From positions 1 through 40,243 of the forward strand of contig DXXK01000104.1 in assembly GCA_019416425.1 (NCBI GenBank): a DNA stretch of 40,243 nt, written 5' to 3'. A program made the translations under genes and the position numbers. This DNA is from Bacteroidales bacterium. GTDB taxonomy: Bacteria > Bacteroidota > Bacteroidia > Bacteroidales > Muribaculaceae. A model generated the notes under the pieces. It was not told where the DNA came from and did no database searches. It worked only from the letters and a program-made list of their open reading frames with translations. This document shows positions 1-7,772 of the stretch, piece by piece (position 1 is the stretch's first letter; the number at the start of each line of letters is the position of its first letter).

Positions 1-5
1 TCACT

Positions 6-40
6 GTACTGGATAAAAATGTCTGTTTTTTATCCAGTAC
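6..40. repeat. Perfect 14-bp inverted repeat with 7-nt loop
   Basis: Positions 6-19 (GTACTGGATAAAAA) are the exact reverse complement of 27-40, with the loop at 20-26. It could fold as a hairpin in either direction. No clear U-run follows on either side beyond the A/T part of the stem, so I cannot decide between a terminator and a mobile-element or operator palindrome. It lies just upstream of the IS66 remnant. Confidence 0.6.
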
Positions 41-176
41 AAATATATAATTGAACATAAATATTAGTTTCGTTCAACAAATAATATCTAAACAGAGTGT
101 TTTGTCATAACTTTGGAGGTTTTAGTTGGTGCAACCTTGCGATGCAAAATTACTACCTATCCGCAACCTCCAAAAG

Positions 177-200
177 GTGTACTTGAGTTAATGCTTACAG
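177..200 (+). mobile_element. IS66-type right-end remnant, copy 1
   Basis: This stretch matches 469-492 at nearly every position, sharing an identical 14-base tail ending in TTAATGCTTACAG. An ACCTCCAA block precedes both copies. IS66-family inverted repeats commonly begin GTAAGC, which is what TTAATGCTTAC reads on the other strand. A second end immediately before a transposase fragment suggests nested or recombined IS66 copies. The family call is inference from the neighbouring transposase fragment. Confidence 0.5.
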
Positions 201-448
201 AATTACAGAATTACATGTTCTGCGGCAACCACGAGTCCGTCGGGAACATGTGCGTCATCCAGTCACTGCTGGCCACATGCCGCAACCATGACATCAACCT
301 CCGGCTTTACCTCAACTCCGTCATCGCCTCCATGCCATACTTCGACAAGGCATCCGAGGAAGACATCGCACGACTGTTGCCGCACAGATGGAAGGGATAT
401 CATCCCGAGGCTGTCATGACGACTCCGGTAAGACAGCTCGCTAAGTGA
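200..448 (+). pseudogene. IS66 family transposase, C-terminal remnant
   Basis: The reading frame, which opens only at a TTG at 113, encodes a segment typical of the IS66 transposase C-terminal element: LQNYMFCGNHES, then a SLLATCRNHDINLRLYL-type stretch and LLPHRWK. It ends at a TGA at 446-448. An intact IS66 transposase is roughly 500 residues, so only the last 80 or so remain. The N-terminal part, including the catalytic core, is absent, and the fragment joins another IS-end sequence at about position 200. It cannot be functional. The AT-rich flanks fit an accessory patch. Confidence 0.75.
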
Positions 449-468
449 TACCTCCAACATAATACAAC

Positions 469-492
469 GTGTAGTTGTGTTAATGCTTACAG
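469..492 (+). mobile_element. IS66-type right-end remnant, copy 2
   Basis: This is the second copy of the repeat at 177-200. It sits about 20 bases after the transposase stop, where the right end of an IS66 element is expected. No target-site duplication can be recognised because the left end is not in the window. Confidence 0.5.
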
Positions 493-585
493 TTTATCGA
501 GGTGGATGACGAAATCGTTATGGAACAGATTTTGGGAAAGAGCGAACGTCTTGAAGCGTTTAGCCTACTTGCAAAATCAGCTTAA
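493..585 (+). pseudogene. Orphan C-terminal coding fragment (30 codons)
   Basis: Directly after the IS66 end, one frame stays open for 30 codons and ends in TAA at 583-585. It includes EIVMEQILGKSERLEAF. It has no start of its own. It may be the tail of a gene cut by the insertion, but it is short enough to be chance and I do not recognise a family. Confidence 0.2.
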
Positions 586-614
586 TTTGCCAAATCCGAA
601 ACTTGAGTAAAATT

Positions 615-2261
615 CTAATCATTATAGTAAAGTTGCTGGTGGCCATAAACGATTGCATTGCGGAAGCGCATCCAATTTGGAGACATACGAGGATAGTATT
701 TATTCCCTATTTTTACGTACATAAAGGCTCCTTTCTTGCATAATTCAGCATTAATGTTCATCTTTTTGGCCTTATCTCCGTCTCGATAATAAAGGTCAAT
801 TGATTTGATTCTATGATAGTCTTCGCTTGAAACCGGATCTGTTTTAAACTGTTGTTTTGAGTCAAGTTTTGGTTCGTCTGACTGCCCTGCTCGGCTCGTC
901 TGAGATTGCGTCATGTTGTTATTTGTAAACTCACTCTTTACATCATGGAAACTTGAATGAGACGAAATGTTATCGGATATATCTGATTTTGAAGAAGAAC
1001 TTATATCATATCCATATCGAGCGTACCAACTTTCCTTGTCTTTCTGGCGTTGTTCCGCACGCCACTTCCTATCTTTTTCCATTTGTCGACGTTGTTCAGC
1101 AATAATGTCATAACCATTCTCTTTGGCCAACTGTATAGCTTGACCTTGTAAGGTCCTATATTCATCAAGAGTATAATTGGAACCATCAGGTTTTTTATTA
1201 TACCTACAGAATTGTTGATATTCCTGAATTTCCTGTGACAATACCTGTTGAATGGCAAAATTTGGATCAATCAGTCGATTCAAATCTTGTTGAGACAGTT
1301 TTGAAGGGTCTATAACAACCCCGCTTGGAGACATTCCGTGTTCTTGTCTGTATTTAATAAGCTCAGACTGCTGATACATTGAATAGGCTTGAGCACCAGT
1401 TTGAAGTACTGTTCCTGCGATTTGAGACCACATTTGGTTACGCTTCTCTTTTTTTAGCGCAATAGATTGTTCTACAGATGAAATACATTCAACAACTTCA
1501 TCCTTTAAACCTGGATTCAATTCGGCGTTTAAACGTTATAAGGATTCATTAAGGTCTTTCAGCGCCTCCTTGTGTTTCCCCATATAATAAGAACTTATAC
1601 CACGTAGATAATAAAGCTCCGCATTAGGTTCAGATTCCAACAGGAATGATGCTTTAGCCCTAGACAACTTATACTCACTCTGGCTTAATAGATTATATAC
1701 ATCCTCAAGAGCACGTTGCTTTAAATACCATCCTTCAAGTTTATATAAATTAGCAGAGTCAACAGGAACAGAGGTAGTCAGAATATGAGTTTGACTTGGA
1801 ATATCAGTTTCAGCAGTGTAACCTATGGCTAATAGTGGAGCGCCTATAACTGCGCCTGCAGCAATCCCTGCTAATCCGATTTCGGTAGATCCACATCCGA
1901 AGCCAATTCCTCCCACTAATCCCCACATACCAATCAACTCGCCCCAGCCAAATATTCGACAAAACTCACCCATGAGTTCACCCCGTCTTTCAGCTCCAAT
2001 TGTAATTGGATCATAAACATAATCATCCGAAACTATATCAAGCCGTTGAGGAAGATTATTATGTCGAACTTTATATTTATAAGGCAATGTAACATTCTGA
2101 ATATCTACAACCTTTTTAGGCCCAATTGCAAGGATATCCACTACATCTCCAGGATGCTCTGTGTCTATAGTAACAGTAGTTGTGCGACCGAAACGAATCG
2201 TAGCACATGAGCTTAAGGTCATTAAGACCATCAGCATCAAGAATAATTATAATAATTTCAT
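615..2261 (-). pseudogene. TPR-containing lipoprotein gene interrupted by two in-frame TAA codons
   Basis: A single minus-strand frame runs from ATG at 2261 to 615. It reads MKLL, TAA (2247-2249), then LFLMLMVLMTLSSCAT, which is the rest of a lipoprotein signal with lipobox Cys. About 110 residues of soluble sequence follow, with a Gly-rich segment and a TPR-like stretch (AELYYLRGISSYYMGKHKEA). A second TAA at 1536-1538 falls in ALKDLNESL, and the frame continues with RLNAELNPGLKDEV for 300 more residues of Gln/Ser-rich, charged sequence ending in QQLYYND. Neither downstream piece has a convincing start: the first would lack the charged signal N-terminus and the second would begin at TTG without a Shine-Dalgarno. 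The intact gene would encode about 547 residues. I see a decayed gene, though two separately translated proteins or readthrough cannot be excluded. Its function is unknown. Confidence 0.7.
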
Positions 2262-2312
2262 TGTATTTCAGCTTCCATTCAACCCTCTGAAAACATTCAT
2301 TTTTCAAATATT

Positions 2313-2339
2313 AAAAAAGCGTGGGCTGAATTGCCACAC
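2313..2339 (-). terminator. Intrinsic terminator of the small RNA
   Basis: Read on the minus strand, GTGTGG (2339-2334) pairs with CCACGC (2324-2319) around a 9-nt loop, with one G-U pair. It is followed directly by six U residues (2318-2313). This is a standard Rho-independent terminator and sets the small RNA 3' end. Confidence 0.65.
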
Positions 2340-2513
2340 TTTGTTAGAAGGTCGTAGGAAACCTGAAGATAAAGATGTGGGAAGAGCAGCCCACGCCTAT
2401 GGCGTGAGAACCGCTTGCCTCCTTGCATCTTCGAAAATTTCCTACGTTTTCTAACACAAGCAAAAGCAATACGCTTCTTGATGATATGTCTTATAGAATG
2501 ACCTGCGTCATTC
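2313..2513 (-). ncRNA. Structured small RNA of about 200 nt, probably 6S-like (Bacteroidales-1 type)
   Basis: No protein frame fits this stretch, yet it has a TAACTTTG promoter just upstream and an intrinsic terminator at its end, giving about 200 nt, the usual length of 6S RNA. The sequence folds into nested stems. Outer arms CGTAGGAAA and TTTCCTACG pair, extended by TTAGAA/TTCTAA. An AGATG/CATCT-type stem lies inside. The apical hairpin CACGCC-nnn-GGCGTG encloses the segment between GCAAGCGGTTCT and GGCTGCTCTTCC. A long rod with an internal bulge is the 6S architecture, and the central segment resembles what I remember of the Bacteroidales 6S motif. The RNA class is therefore inference, while the transcription unit is seen directly. 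If correct, it would bind the housekeeping RNA polymerase holoenzyme. Confidence 0.6.
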
Positions 2514-2519
2514 CAAATG

Positions 2520-2527
2520 CAAAGTTA
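2520..2527 (-). promoter_or_regulatory. Promoter -7 box TAACTTTG for the small RNA
   Basis: The minus strand reads TATAACTTTG here, matching the Bacteroidetes TAnnTTTG -7 element, with a predicted start near 2513. The -33 region is weak. Confidence 0.55.
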
Positions 2528-2663
2528 TAAAAAAAATCTGATATCTAACGTGACATATTCCAGAAAACTTAACAAAACGCCAATAGGCACAGGTGCATTT
2601 TCATTTAAGATTATCAAAACTAAAATAATTTACCAAATGTTTCCAAATATGTAGATTTATTTA

Positions 2664-2671
2664 TATCTTTG
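2664..2671 (+). promoter_or_regulatory. Promoter -7 box TATCTTTG for the toxin-antitoxin operon
   Basis: TATCTTTG matches TAnnTTTG, and a near-consensus TTTC lies 20 bases upstream (2640-2643). The predicted start is about 10 bases before the ATG at 2689, giving a very short leader. Confidence 0.6.
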
Positions 2672-2688
2672 CACAACAATATGAAGAT

Positions 2689-3033
2689 ATGGATAAACCG
2701 CTATTCAGACTCATTACTTTAAAGGAAGCTACAGAATTTATCGCAGAGTTACCTGAGAAGATTCAAAGCAAAGTACTTTACAATATCCGTAAAGTGCGTT
2801 TCGGAGTCAAGGACACAACGCTCTTCTCAAAACTTGGAGATACAGAAATCTGGGAATTCCGCACCTCATATCAAGGCATGGCATATAGATTGTTTGCTTT
2901 TTGGGATAAGGAGGAAGAAACTCTCGTAGTTGCTACCCATGGACTCATCAAGAAAACACAAAAGACACCTAAAAGCGATATTGAGAAGGCTGAAAAGATT
3001 AGAAAAGAATGGTTTAACAATAAAAGTAAATAG
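2689..3033 (+). CDS. HigB/RelE-superfamily toxin (phage Gp49-like)
   Basis: The product is a 114-residue basic protein with the Gp49/HigB-like pattern. A helical N-terminus (KEATEFIAELPEKIQSKVL) is followed by GDTEIWEFRTSYQGMAYRL, where the conserved W-E-R-Y strand pattern of the RelE fold is visible, and then LVVATHGLIKKTQKTP, with a Lys-rich tail. Members of this family are ribosome-dependent mRNA endonucleases controlled by a cognate HTH antitoxin. The stop is only 2 bases from the next start, so the two genes are translated as a unit. Toxin-first order is typical of higBA systems. It looks complete. Activity is inferred from the family and from the linked antitoxin. Confidence 0.85.
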   Translation: MDKPLFRLITLKEATEFIAELPEKIQSKVLYNIRKVRFGVKDTTLFSKLGDTEIWEFRTSYQGMAYRLFAFWDKEEETLVVATHGLIKKTQKTPKSDIEKAEKIRKEWFNNKSK

Positions 3034-3035
3034 CA

Positions 3036-3359
3036 ATGTCACATATGGAATACACAACAATTGAAGATCTTGAAGACCGGCTGCTCGGGACAGTAGGCTC
3101 GCCCCGTCGCGATGCATTTGAATCAGCGGTAAGAGAGGATATTCGGGCATATCATATCGGAGAGGCTATTAAAGCAGCACGAAAAGAGCGAAACATGACC
3201 CAGGATCAGTTGGCAGAGTTGATGGGAGTTAAGAAAGCGCAAGTAAGCCGTATTGAACGTGGCAACAACCCGACACTCAATACTATAATACGCGCATTTA
3301 ACGCCCTGGGCATGGCAGTCTCCCTAACTTGCGGAGGTAAGGAAATAGCACTGGGATAA
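3036..3359 (+). CDS. HigA-type XRE family antitoxin
   Basis: The product has 107 residues. The C-terminal two-thirds is a Cro/C1 helix-turn-helix: GEAIKAARKERNMTQDQLAEL, then GVKKAQVSRIERG and PTLNTIIRAFNALGM. The N-terminal 40 residues are acidic and probably contact the toxin. The ATG at 3036 lies 2 bases after the toxin stop. HigA-type antitoxins bind and inhibit the toxin and repress their own promoter. No obvious palindromic operator was found at the promoter. An intrinsic terminator follows, so this is a closed two-gene operon. Confidence 0.88.
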   Translation: MSHMEYTTIEDLEDRLLGTVGSPRRDAFESAVREDIRAYHIGEAIKAARKERNMTQDQLAELMGVKKAQVSRIERGNNPTLNTIIRAFNALGMAVSLTCGGKEIALG

Positions 3360-3376
3360 CGAAGTAAACAAAATTT

Positions 3377-3412
3377 AAAGTCAGCACCCTGAACAGGATG
3401 CTGACTTTTTAA
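3377..3412 (+). terminator. Intrinsic terminator after the toxin-antitoxin operon
   Basis: AAAGTCAGCA (3377-3386) pairs exactly with TGCTGACTTT (3399-3408) across a loop containing CC/GG, and the T-run continues to 3410. The A-rich left flank means it could also serve the convergent DUF2264 gene. Confidence 0.75.
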
Positions 3413-3463
3413 TGTAATAATTACTCAAATCCGACTTAGGGAATGGATGGATTAAGAACAAAG

Positions 3464-5524
3464 TCAGAACTCGACGGTGCGGGTGATCTTGTCGGCGAGC
3501 TTGACGGTGACCTTGCGGCCGTCCTTGGATACTTTCAGAGACTTGACTGGATTAAGCTCGGCATCGGTGAAACCCTTGCCGTCCGCGCCTATCTTCTTCC
3601 ACAACTGGAGCGTGGCGTAGATCTGAGTACCGTTGTTGTTGGCGGCATAGATCGGAACTATGCACTCCTTCGACTCAGGATGCAGACCAGTCGGTGTCAT
3701 TACATCGGCCTCACCTGTCCAGCCGTACAGCGGAACCATAGCCAACTCATAGTTGCCGTTGCCGACAACAGTAGCCTTCACCTTGTCCTTGCCTTTACCG
3801 ACCTCGCGAATGCTGTTGGTAAAGTCCTTGCAGCACTTCTTCAGCGAGTAGTGGCCTAAGCGGATATTGGTATTATCGGGAGTCGACACACGGTCTATTC
3901 GCAGGATGCCGTCAGGCAACGTGATGTCCGCCAACTGATAACGGACGTTGGTATCCGTCTCCAGAACAGCGTCGCGACGGTACACGCCATCCTTGTAATC
4001 CTTGAAGTCATACAGACGCAGGACTTCCCACTCACCCTTGCCGTTCTTGGTAGCATAGTTCATGGAGACTTCGCCATCCTTGCCGTCGGCCATCCACGGG
4101 AAGGCGGTATTGTAGGCTAATTTGTTGTAGTTCTCCGAGCTGCGGAACTTCTGCCAGTCCTTGGCGACAGGCTCGTGGCACCAGGAGCGCAGCTCCGACG
4201 AACCGCTGTTGGGATAGTTGGTGATCATCAGGCCGGTGGCAGGCTGAAACTTGTCGTAGACCTTACCCTTGACCAGGTCCTTGCCCCAGGGGCCGTTATT
4301 TTCCGTGGCACTCCAGAACTCGGAGTCCTCAGGCAGCAGCAGACCCAAAAAAGCCTTGCCGCACCAGTACACACTGCCACGGCAGGAATAGATCTGGACA
4401 CAGGGAGCGAAGGGACCATAGTAACCCATGGTCGGCACACCGTTCTCCAGGAACTCCGGATTCTGCATGAACTGCAGCAGCGTAGCCGACGCTATGCGGC
4501 GCAGCCAGCCGTAGTTCACGTTCTCATGGTTGCCGTACTCGATCAGAGGCAGCGGAGTAACCGCAGCGAAACGGTAAGGTATGCTGCGGCCATACATGTT
4601 CATGCGGCCGTCCTCGGCAAACATATAGGGATAATTGTCGATCAGGTCGCCCTGATTCTTGATGAACTTGGCGGCGATCTCGGGGTACTGCTTCTTGCCG
4701 AACAGCTCGGCCCACAGCGGACCGTAGCTCTGGTAAGCCCACATGCTGTAGTAATCGTAGGCCGGAGCGTCGTTGTACCAACCCTCGCCGCGGTAGCGGT
4801 CCAGCAGGTTCGTGAGCCACTTCTGCAGTTTGGCCTCGTCCACCTGGTAGCCCTTGTCCTTCAGTAAACTCAGGATGAACACATTGAAGAACTGCCAGTT
4901 GGAGCCGATTGTGGGGCCCTCGCCGTAATTCTTCAGCAACGTGGCCAGATTATCCTTCTCCTCCTGCGTCATCGGATCCCACAATGCCTCGGGTGCGGCG
5001 CCCATCGAGATGCAAAGCGAGCCTAACTCCAGCAACGTCTGGCTGGGGCCGCCCGGCTTGGGATTGATGTAATGCTTGCTCTCGGGATCCGTCATGCTCT
5101 TCATCTGATGGCGGTAATAGTCGGCCACCTTGATGCCGTTCATGGTCAGGTTCGGATCCTCCTTCAGCAACGGCGCGGCCACGAACATGGTGCGGGCCAG
5201 ACCCTCCAGCTTGGCTACCTTGGAGGCACCCTCGTCACGCGGATAGGTCTTGTCCAGTTGCTTGGGGAAGTACATCGGATCATCGATGGAATGTATATAG
5301 CTGAAAGCGCCGTTAAGCAGGTACTTGGCCGCGTCCACCCAATGCTGGCGGGTCATGCCGCTGTACGGGCTCTTGACATAGTCGGGATTCTCCACGCGGA
5401 AGATGTTGTCGCTCATCATGGCGCGGTGACACAGCTTGGGTTCCGCGCTGACGGTCGCAGGTACTGTCAGCGACAGGCATGCCGCCACAGCGAATGTCCG
5501 CAGTAATGTTTTCTGAATTTTCAT
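3464..5524 (-). CDS. Secreted DUF2264 family protein (possible carbohydrate-active enzyme)
   Basis: The product has 686 residues and a cleavable signal peptide (MKIQKTLLRTFAVAACLSL, then VSAEP). Residues about 35-410 match DUF2264, an (alpha/alpha)6-barrel-type family: MTRQHWVDAAKYLLNGAF, GGPSQTLLELGSLCISMG, NWQFFNVFILSLLKDKGY, GWYNDAPAYDYYSMWAYQ. A beta-rich C-terminal half resembles the heparinase-type sandwich arrangement. Some DUF2264 proteins have been linked to glucuronidase-like activity, but I cannot assign a substrate here. It lies downstream of the fructokinase operon on the same strand, with a 158-base gap containing a hairpin, so it is probably a separate unit. With no lipobox, it is predicted to be periplasmic. 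A role in the fructan locus is only suggested by position. Confidence 0.75.
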   Translation of the reverse strand: MKIQKTLLRTFAVAACLSLTVPATVSAEPKLCHRAMMSDNIFRVENPDYVKSPYSGMTRQHWVDAAKYLLNGAFSYIHSIDDPMYFPKQLDKTYPRDEGASKVAKLEGLARTMFVAAPLLKEDPNLTMNGIKVADYYRHQMKSMTDPESKHYINPKPGGPSQTLLELGSLCISMGAAPEALWDPMTQEEKDNLATLLKNYGEGPTIGSNWQFFNVFILSLLKDKGYQVDEAKLQKWLTNLLDRYRGEGWYNDAPAYDYYSMWAYQSYGPLWAELFGKKQYPEIAAKFIKNQGDLIDNYPYMFAEDGRMNMYGRSIPYRFAAVTPLPLIEYGNHENVNYGWLRRIASATLLQFMQNPEFLENGVPTMGYYGPFAPCVQIYSCRGSVYWCGKAFLGLLLPEDSEFWSATENNGPWGKDLVKGKVYDKFQPATGLMITNYPNSGSSELRSWCHEPVAKDWQKFRSSENYNKLAYNTAFPWMADGKDGEVSMNYATKNGKGEWEVLRLYDFKDYKDGVYRRDAVLETDTNVRYQLADITLPDGILRIDRVSTPDNTNIRLGHYSLKKCCKDFTNSIREVGKGKDKVKATVVGNGNYELAMVPLYGWTGEADVMTPTGLHPESKECIVPIYAANNNGTQIYATLQLWKKIGADGKGFTDAELNPVKSLKVSKDGRKVTVKLADKITRTVEF

Positions 5525-5590
5525 GATGCAAAGGTTATGTTATGTTAGGTTATAAGTCATAAGACACAGGCAATATCCGGACACAACAAC

Positions 5591-5634
5591 GGCCGGACAC
5601 TGCCCCCCTATCGTACAAACGGACAGCACCGGCC
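5591..5634. terminator. GC-rich hairpin between fructokinase and DUF2264 genes
   Basis: GGCCGG (5591-5596) pairs with CCGGCC (5629-5634), with CTG/CAG pairing further in. No strong U-run follows on the minus strand, so termination may be partial. It is the only candidate end for the fructokinase transcript. Confidence 0.4.
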
Positions 5635-5682
5635 AAAAATTACCTTAATCTAAAAATTCCTAAGTATTATATGGGCAATCGA

Positions 5683-6567
5683 TTATTTCAGGGTGTCGGG
5701 GAGGACGGGCATGGCGCCCTTCTGAGTGCAGACGAAGGCTGAGGTGTTGACGGCGTGGCGGTGCGCCTCGGTGACGGGCATGCCCTTCAGGATCGAGGCT
5801 ATGAAGGCCGCGGTGAAGGAGTCACCGGCACCGACCGTATCGGCAACCTTCACCTGAGGCGTCGGCAGGAACGATACCGAGCCCGGTGTGAACACATAGC
5901 TGCCGTTGACGCCACAGGTCAGGATCAGCATCTTCAGGTTGTACTTGCCTAACAGAATCCAGCACTTGTCCTGCAGGTCGATGCCGGGATAGCCGAACAG
6001 ACGGCTCACCGTCACCAGTTCCTCGTCGTTTATCTTCAGGATGTTGCAACGCTGCATCGACTCGCACAGGATCTCCTTGGTGTAGAATCCCTGACGCAGG
6101 TTCACGTCGAACACCACCAAGCTGTCCTCGTCCTTCGGCATCGCGTCCAGGAAGCGGCTTATCGTCTCGCGCGACACCACGTTGCGCTGTGCCAGCGAGC
6201 CGAAACATACGGCCTTGGTACGCTTGGCAAGCTTCTCCAGCTCCGGAGTGAACGGGATGTTGTCCCAGGCCACGTTCTCCTTGATGTCGTACTGAGGAAT
6301 ACCGGCCGGATCTATCTCCACCTGTACGGTGCCTGTGGGATAGGGCACCTTCTCGATGAGGCGTTTCAGACCCTTGGAATTGAAGTTCTCGATGATCTCG
6401 TTACCCAACGCATCGTCGCCAACGGCGCTGACCACACAGCTGCCCAGACCGAACTGGCCCACATGATAGGCGAAGTTAGCAGGCGCGCCGCCTATTTTCT
6501 TACCCTCGGGCAGAACGTCCCAAAGCGCCTCGCCCATTCCAACTACAACTTTCTTATTCTCTTCCAT
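5683..6567 (-). CDS. Fructokinase, PfkB family
   Basis: The product has 294 residues, the usual length for PfkB-type fructokinases, which convert fructose and ATP to fructose 6-phosphate in the cytoplasm. The N-terminal sugar-binding signature GGAPANFAYH lies at residues 26-35. The C-terminal PfkB signature DTVGAGDSFTAAF starts at residue 243, with the catalytic base Asp249. It is the last gene of the GH32-MFS-kinase operon, starting 6 bases after the MFS gene stop, so it should act on fructose imported by that transporter. This matches the order of kinase and transporter in the B. thetaiotaomicron levan locus (BT1757/BT1758). Specificity for fructose is inferred from the locus. Confidence 0.9.
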   Translation of the reverse strand: MEENKKVVVGMGEALWDVLPEGKKIGGAPANFAYHVGQFGLGSCVVSAVGDDALGNEIIENFNSKGLKRLIEKVPYPTGTVQVEIDPAGIPQYDIKENVAWDNIPFTPELEKLAKRTKAVCFGSLAQRNVVSRETISRFLDAMPKDEDSLVVFDVNLRQGFYTKEILCESMQRCNILKINDEELVTVSRLFGYPGIDLQDKCWILLGKYNLKMLILTCGVNGSYVFTPGSVSFLPTPQVKVADTVGAGDSFTAAFIASILKGMPVTEAHRHAVNTSAFVCTQKGAMPVLPDTLK

Positions 6568-6573
6568 GATCGT

Positions 6574-7758
6574 TTAGATTTTCTTGATTTTGAATGTATA
6601 ATATAACAGATAGGCCACACCGACCGTCATGACGGCCACGGCACCGGCCTGACCCATAGAATCGGCCGCGAAACCCATGGCCAGGGGGAAGATGGTTCCG
6701 CCGAACAGGCCCATGATCATCAGGCCCGACACCTCGTTCTTCTCGTTCGGAGCCGACAGCAGCGCCTGCGAGAATGCGATGGAGAAGATATTGGAGTTAC
6801 CGAAGCCGATCAGGCCCAGGGCGATGTAGATGCCCGTCAGGCTGGTGCTGACAAACAGTATGCACATAGCCACCAACATCATCAGCACGCTGATTCCGGC
6901 AAAGAGCTTCGGAGACATGACACGCAGGATGAACGCGCCCGCGAAGCATCCGGCAGTGCGGAATATGAAGTAGACACTCGTGGCGAATCCCGCTTCCTCC
7001 AGCGGCAGACCCAGACGCTCCATGATGATCTTGGGGGCGGTGGTGTTTGTGCCGACATCGATGCCCACATGGCACATGATGCCGATGAAGCAGAGCAGAA
7101 TGAAGGGACGACCCAGGAGTTTCAGGCACTCCACGAAACCGCTGGCCTTGTCGGGACGCTCCTCATGGATCGGGGTGGCGCCCAGAGCGGCGATGGAGAG
7201 GAACGAGACCACGGCATAGATGGCGAACAGCACACGCCAGCCAAGGCCGAAGGTCGGCATATAGGTAGTGGCGCCCCAGGCGGCGATGATTGGAGCCAGG
7301 AAGGAGGCGATGGCCTTGACGAACTGCCCGAATGTCAATGTCGATGCTAATTTGTCGCCGCCGATCAGATTGGACACCAACGGATTGAGCGATGTCTGCA
7401 TGATTGCGTTGCCGATTCCCAACAGGGAGAATGACAGAAGCATCACCACATATCCCTCACCGAACAGGGGTATCAGCAGCGAGACGGCGGTCACAATCAG
7501 GCTTATGGTCACTGTCCGCTTGCGGCCGATGCGGTTCATCAGCATGCCGGTCGGTACGGAGAAGATCAGGAACCAGAAGAATACAAGCGAAGGAAACAGG
7601 TTGGCCTGCGAGTCAGTCAGGCCCAGGTCCTTCTGCACATAGTTCGATGCGGTGCCCACCAGGTCAACGAAACCCATGGCGAAGAAGCAAAGCATCACGG
7701 GCACGATCTGTGCCAAGCTGCTCTTCTTAGGAGCTGCCAATGTCTGTGTCGATTCCAT
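6574..7758 (-). CDS. MFS sugar transporter, probable inner-membrane fructose importer
   Basis: The product has 394 residues and about 12 hydrophobic segments. It carries the MFS cytoplasmic loop motif after TM2 (GMLMNRIGRKRTVTI), and TM1 contains FFAMGFVDLVGTASNYV. It resembles the FucP/glucose-galactose branch, as does BT1758 of the levan locus. It lies 14 bases downstream of the GH32 gene and 6 bases upstream of the fructokinase gene. The likely job is import of fructose released in the periplasm by GH32. The substrate is inferred from operon context. Confidence 0.87.
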   Translation of the reverse strand: MESTQTLAAPKKSSLAQIVPVMLCFFAMGFVDLVGTASNYVQKDLGLTDSQANLFPSLVFFWFLIFSVPTGMLMNRIGRKRTVTISLIVTAVSLLIPLFGEGYVVMLLSFSLLGIGNAIMQTSLNPLVSNLIGGDKLASTLTFGQFVKAIASFLAPIIAAWGATTYMPTFGLGWRVLFAIYAVVSFLSIAALGATPIHEERPDKASGFVECLKLLGRPFILLCFIGIMCHVGIDVGTNTTAPKIIMERLGLPLEEAGFATSVYFIFRTAGCFAGAFILRVMSPKLFAGISVLMMLVAMCILFVSTSLTGIYIALGLIGFGNSNIFSIAFSQALLSAPNEKNEVSGLMIMGLFGGTIFPLAMGFAADSMGQAGAVAVMTVGVAYLLYYTFKIKKI

Positions 7759-7772
7759 ATCGAGATTAGATT

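Noticed and set aside
2161..2454. 97-codon plus-strand open frame across the small RNA
   Set aside because: It is antisense to the lipoprotein start and to the structured RNA; no motif.
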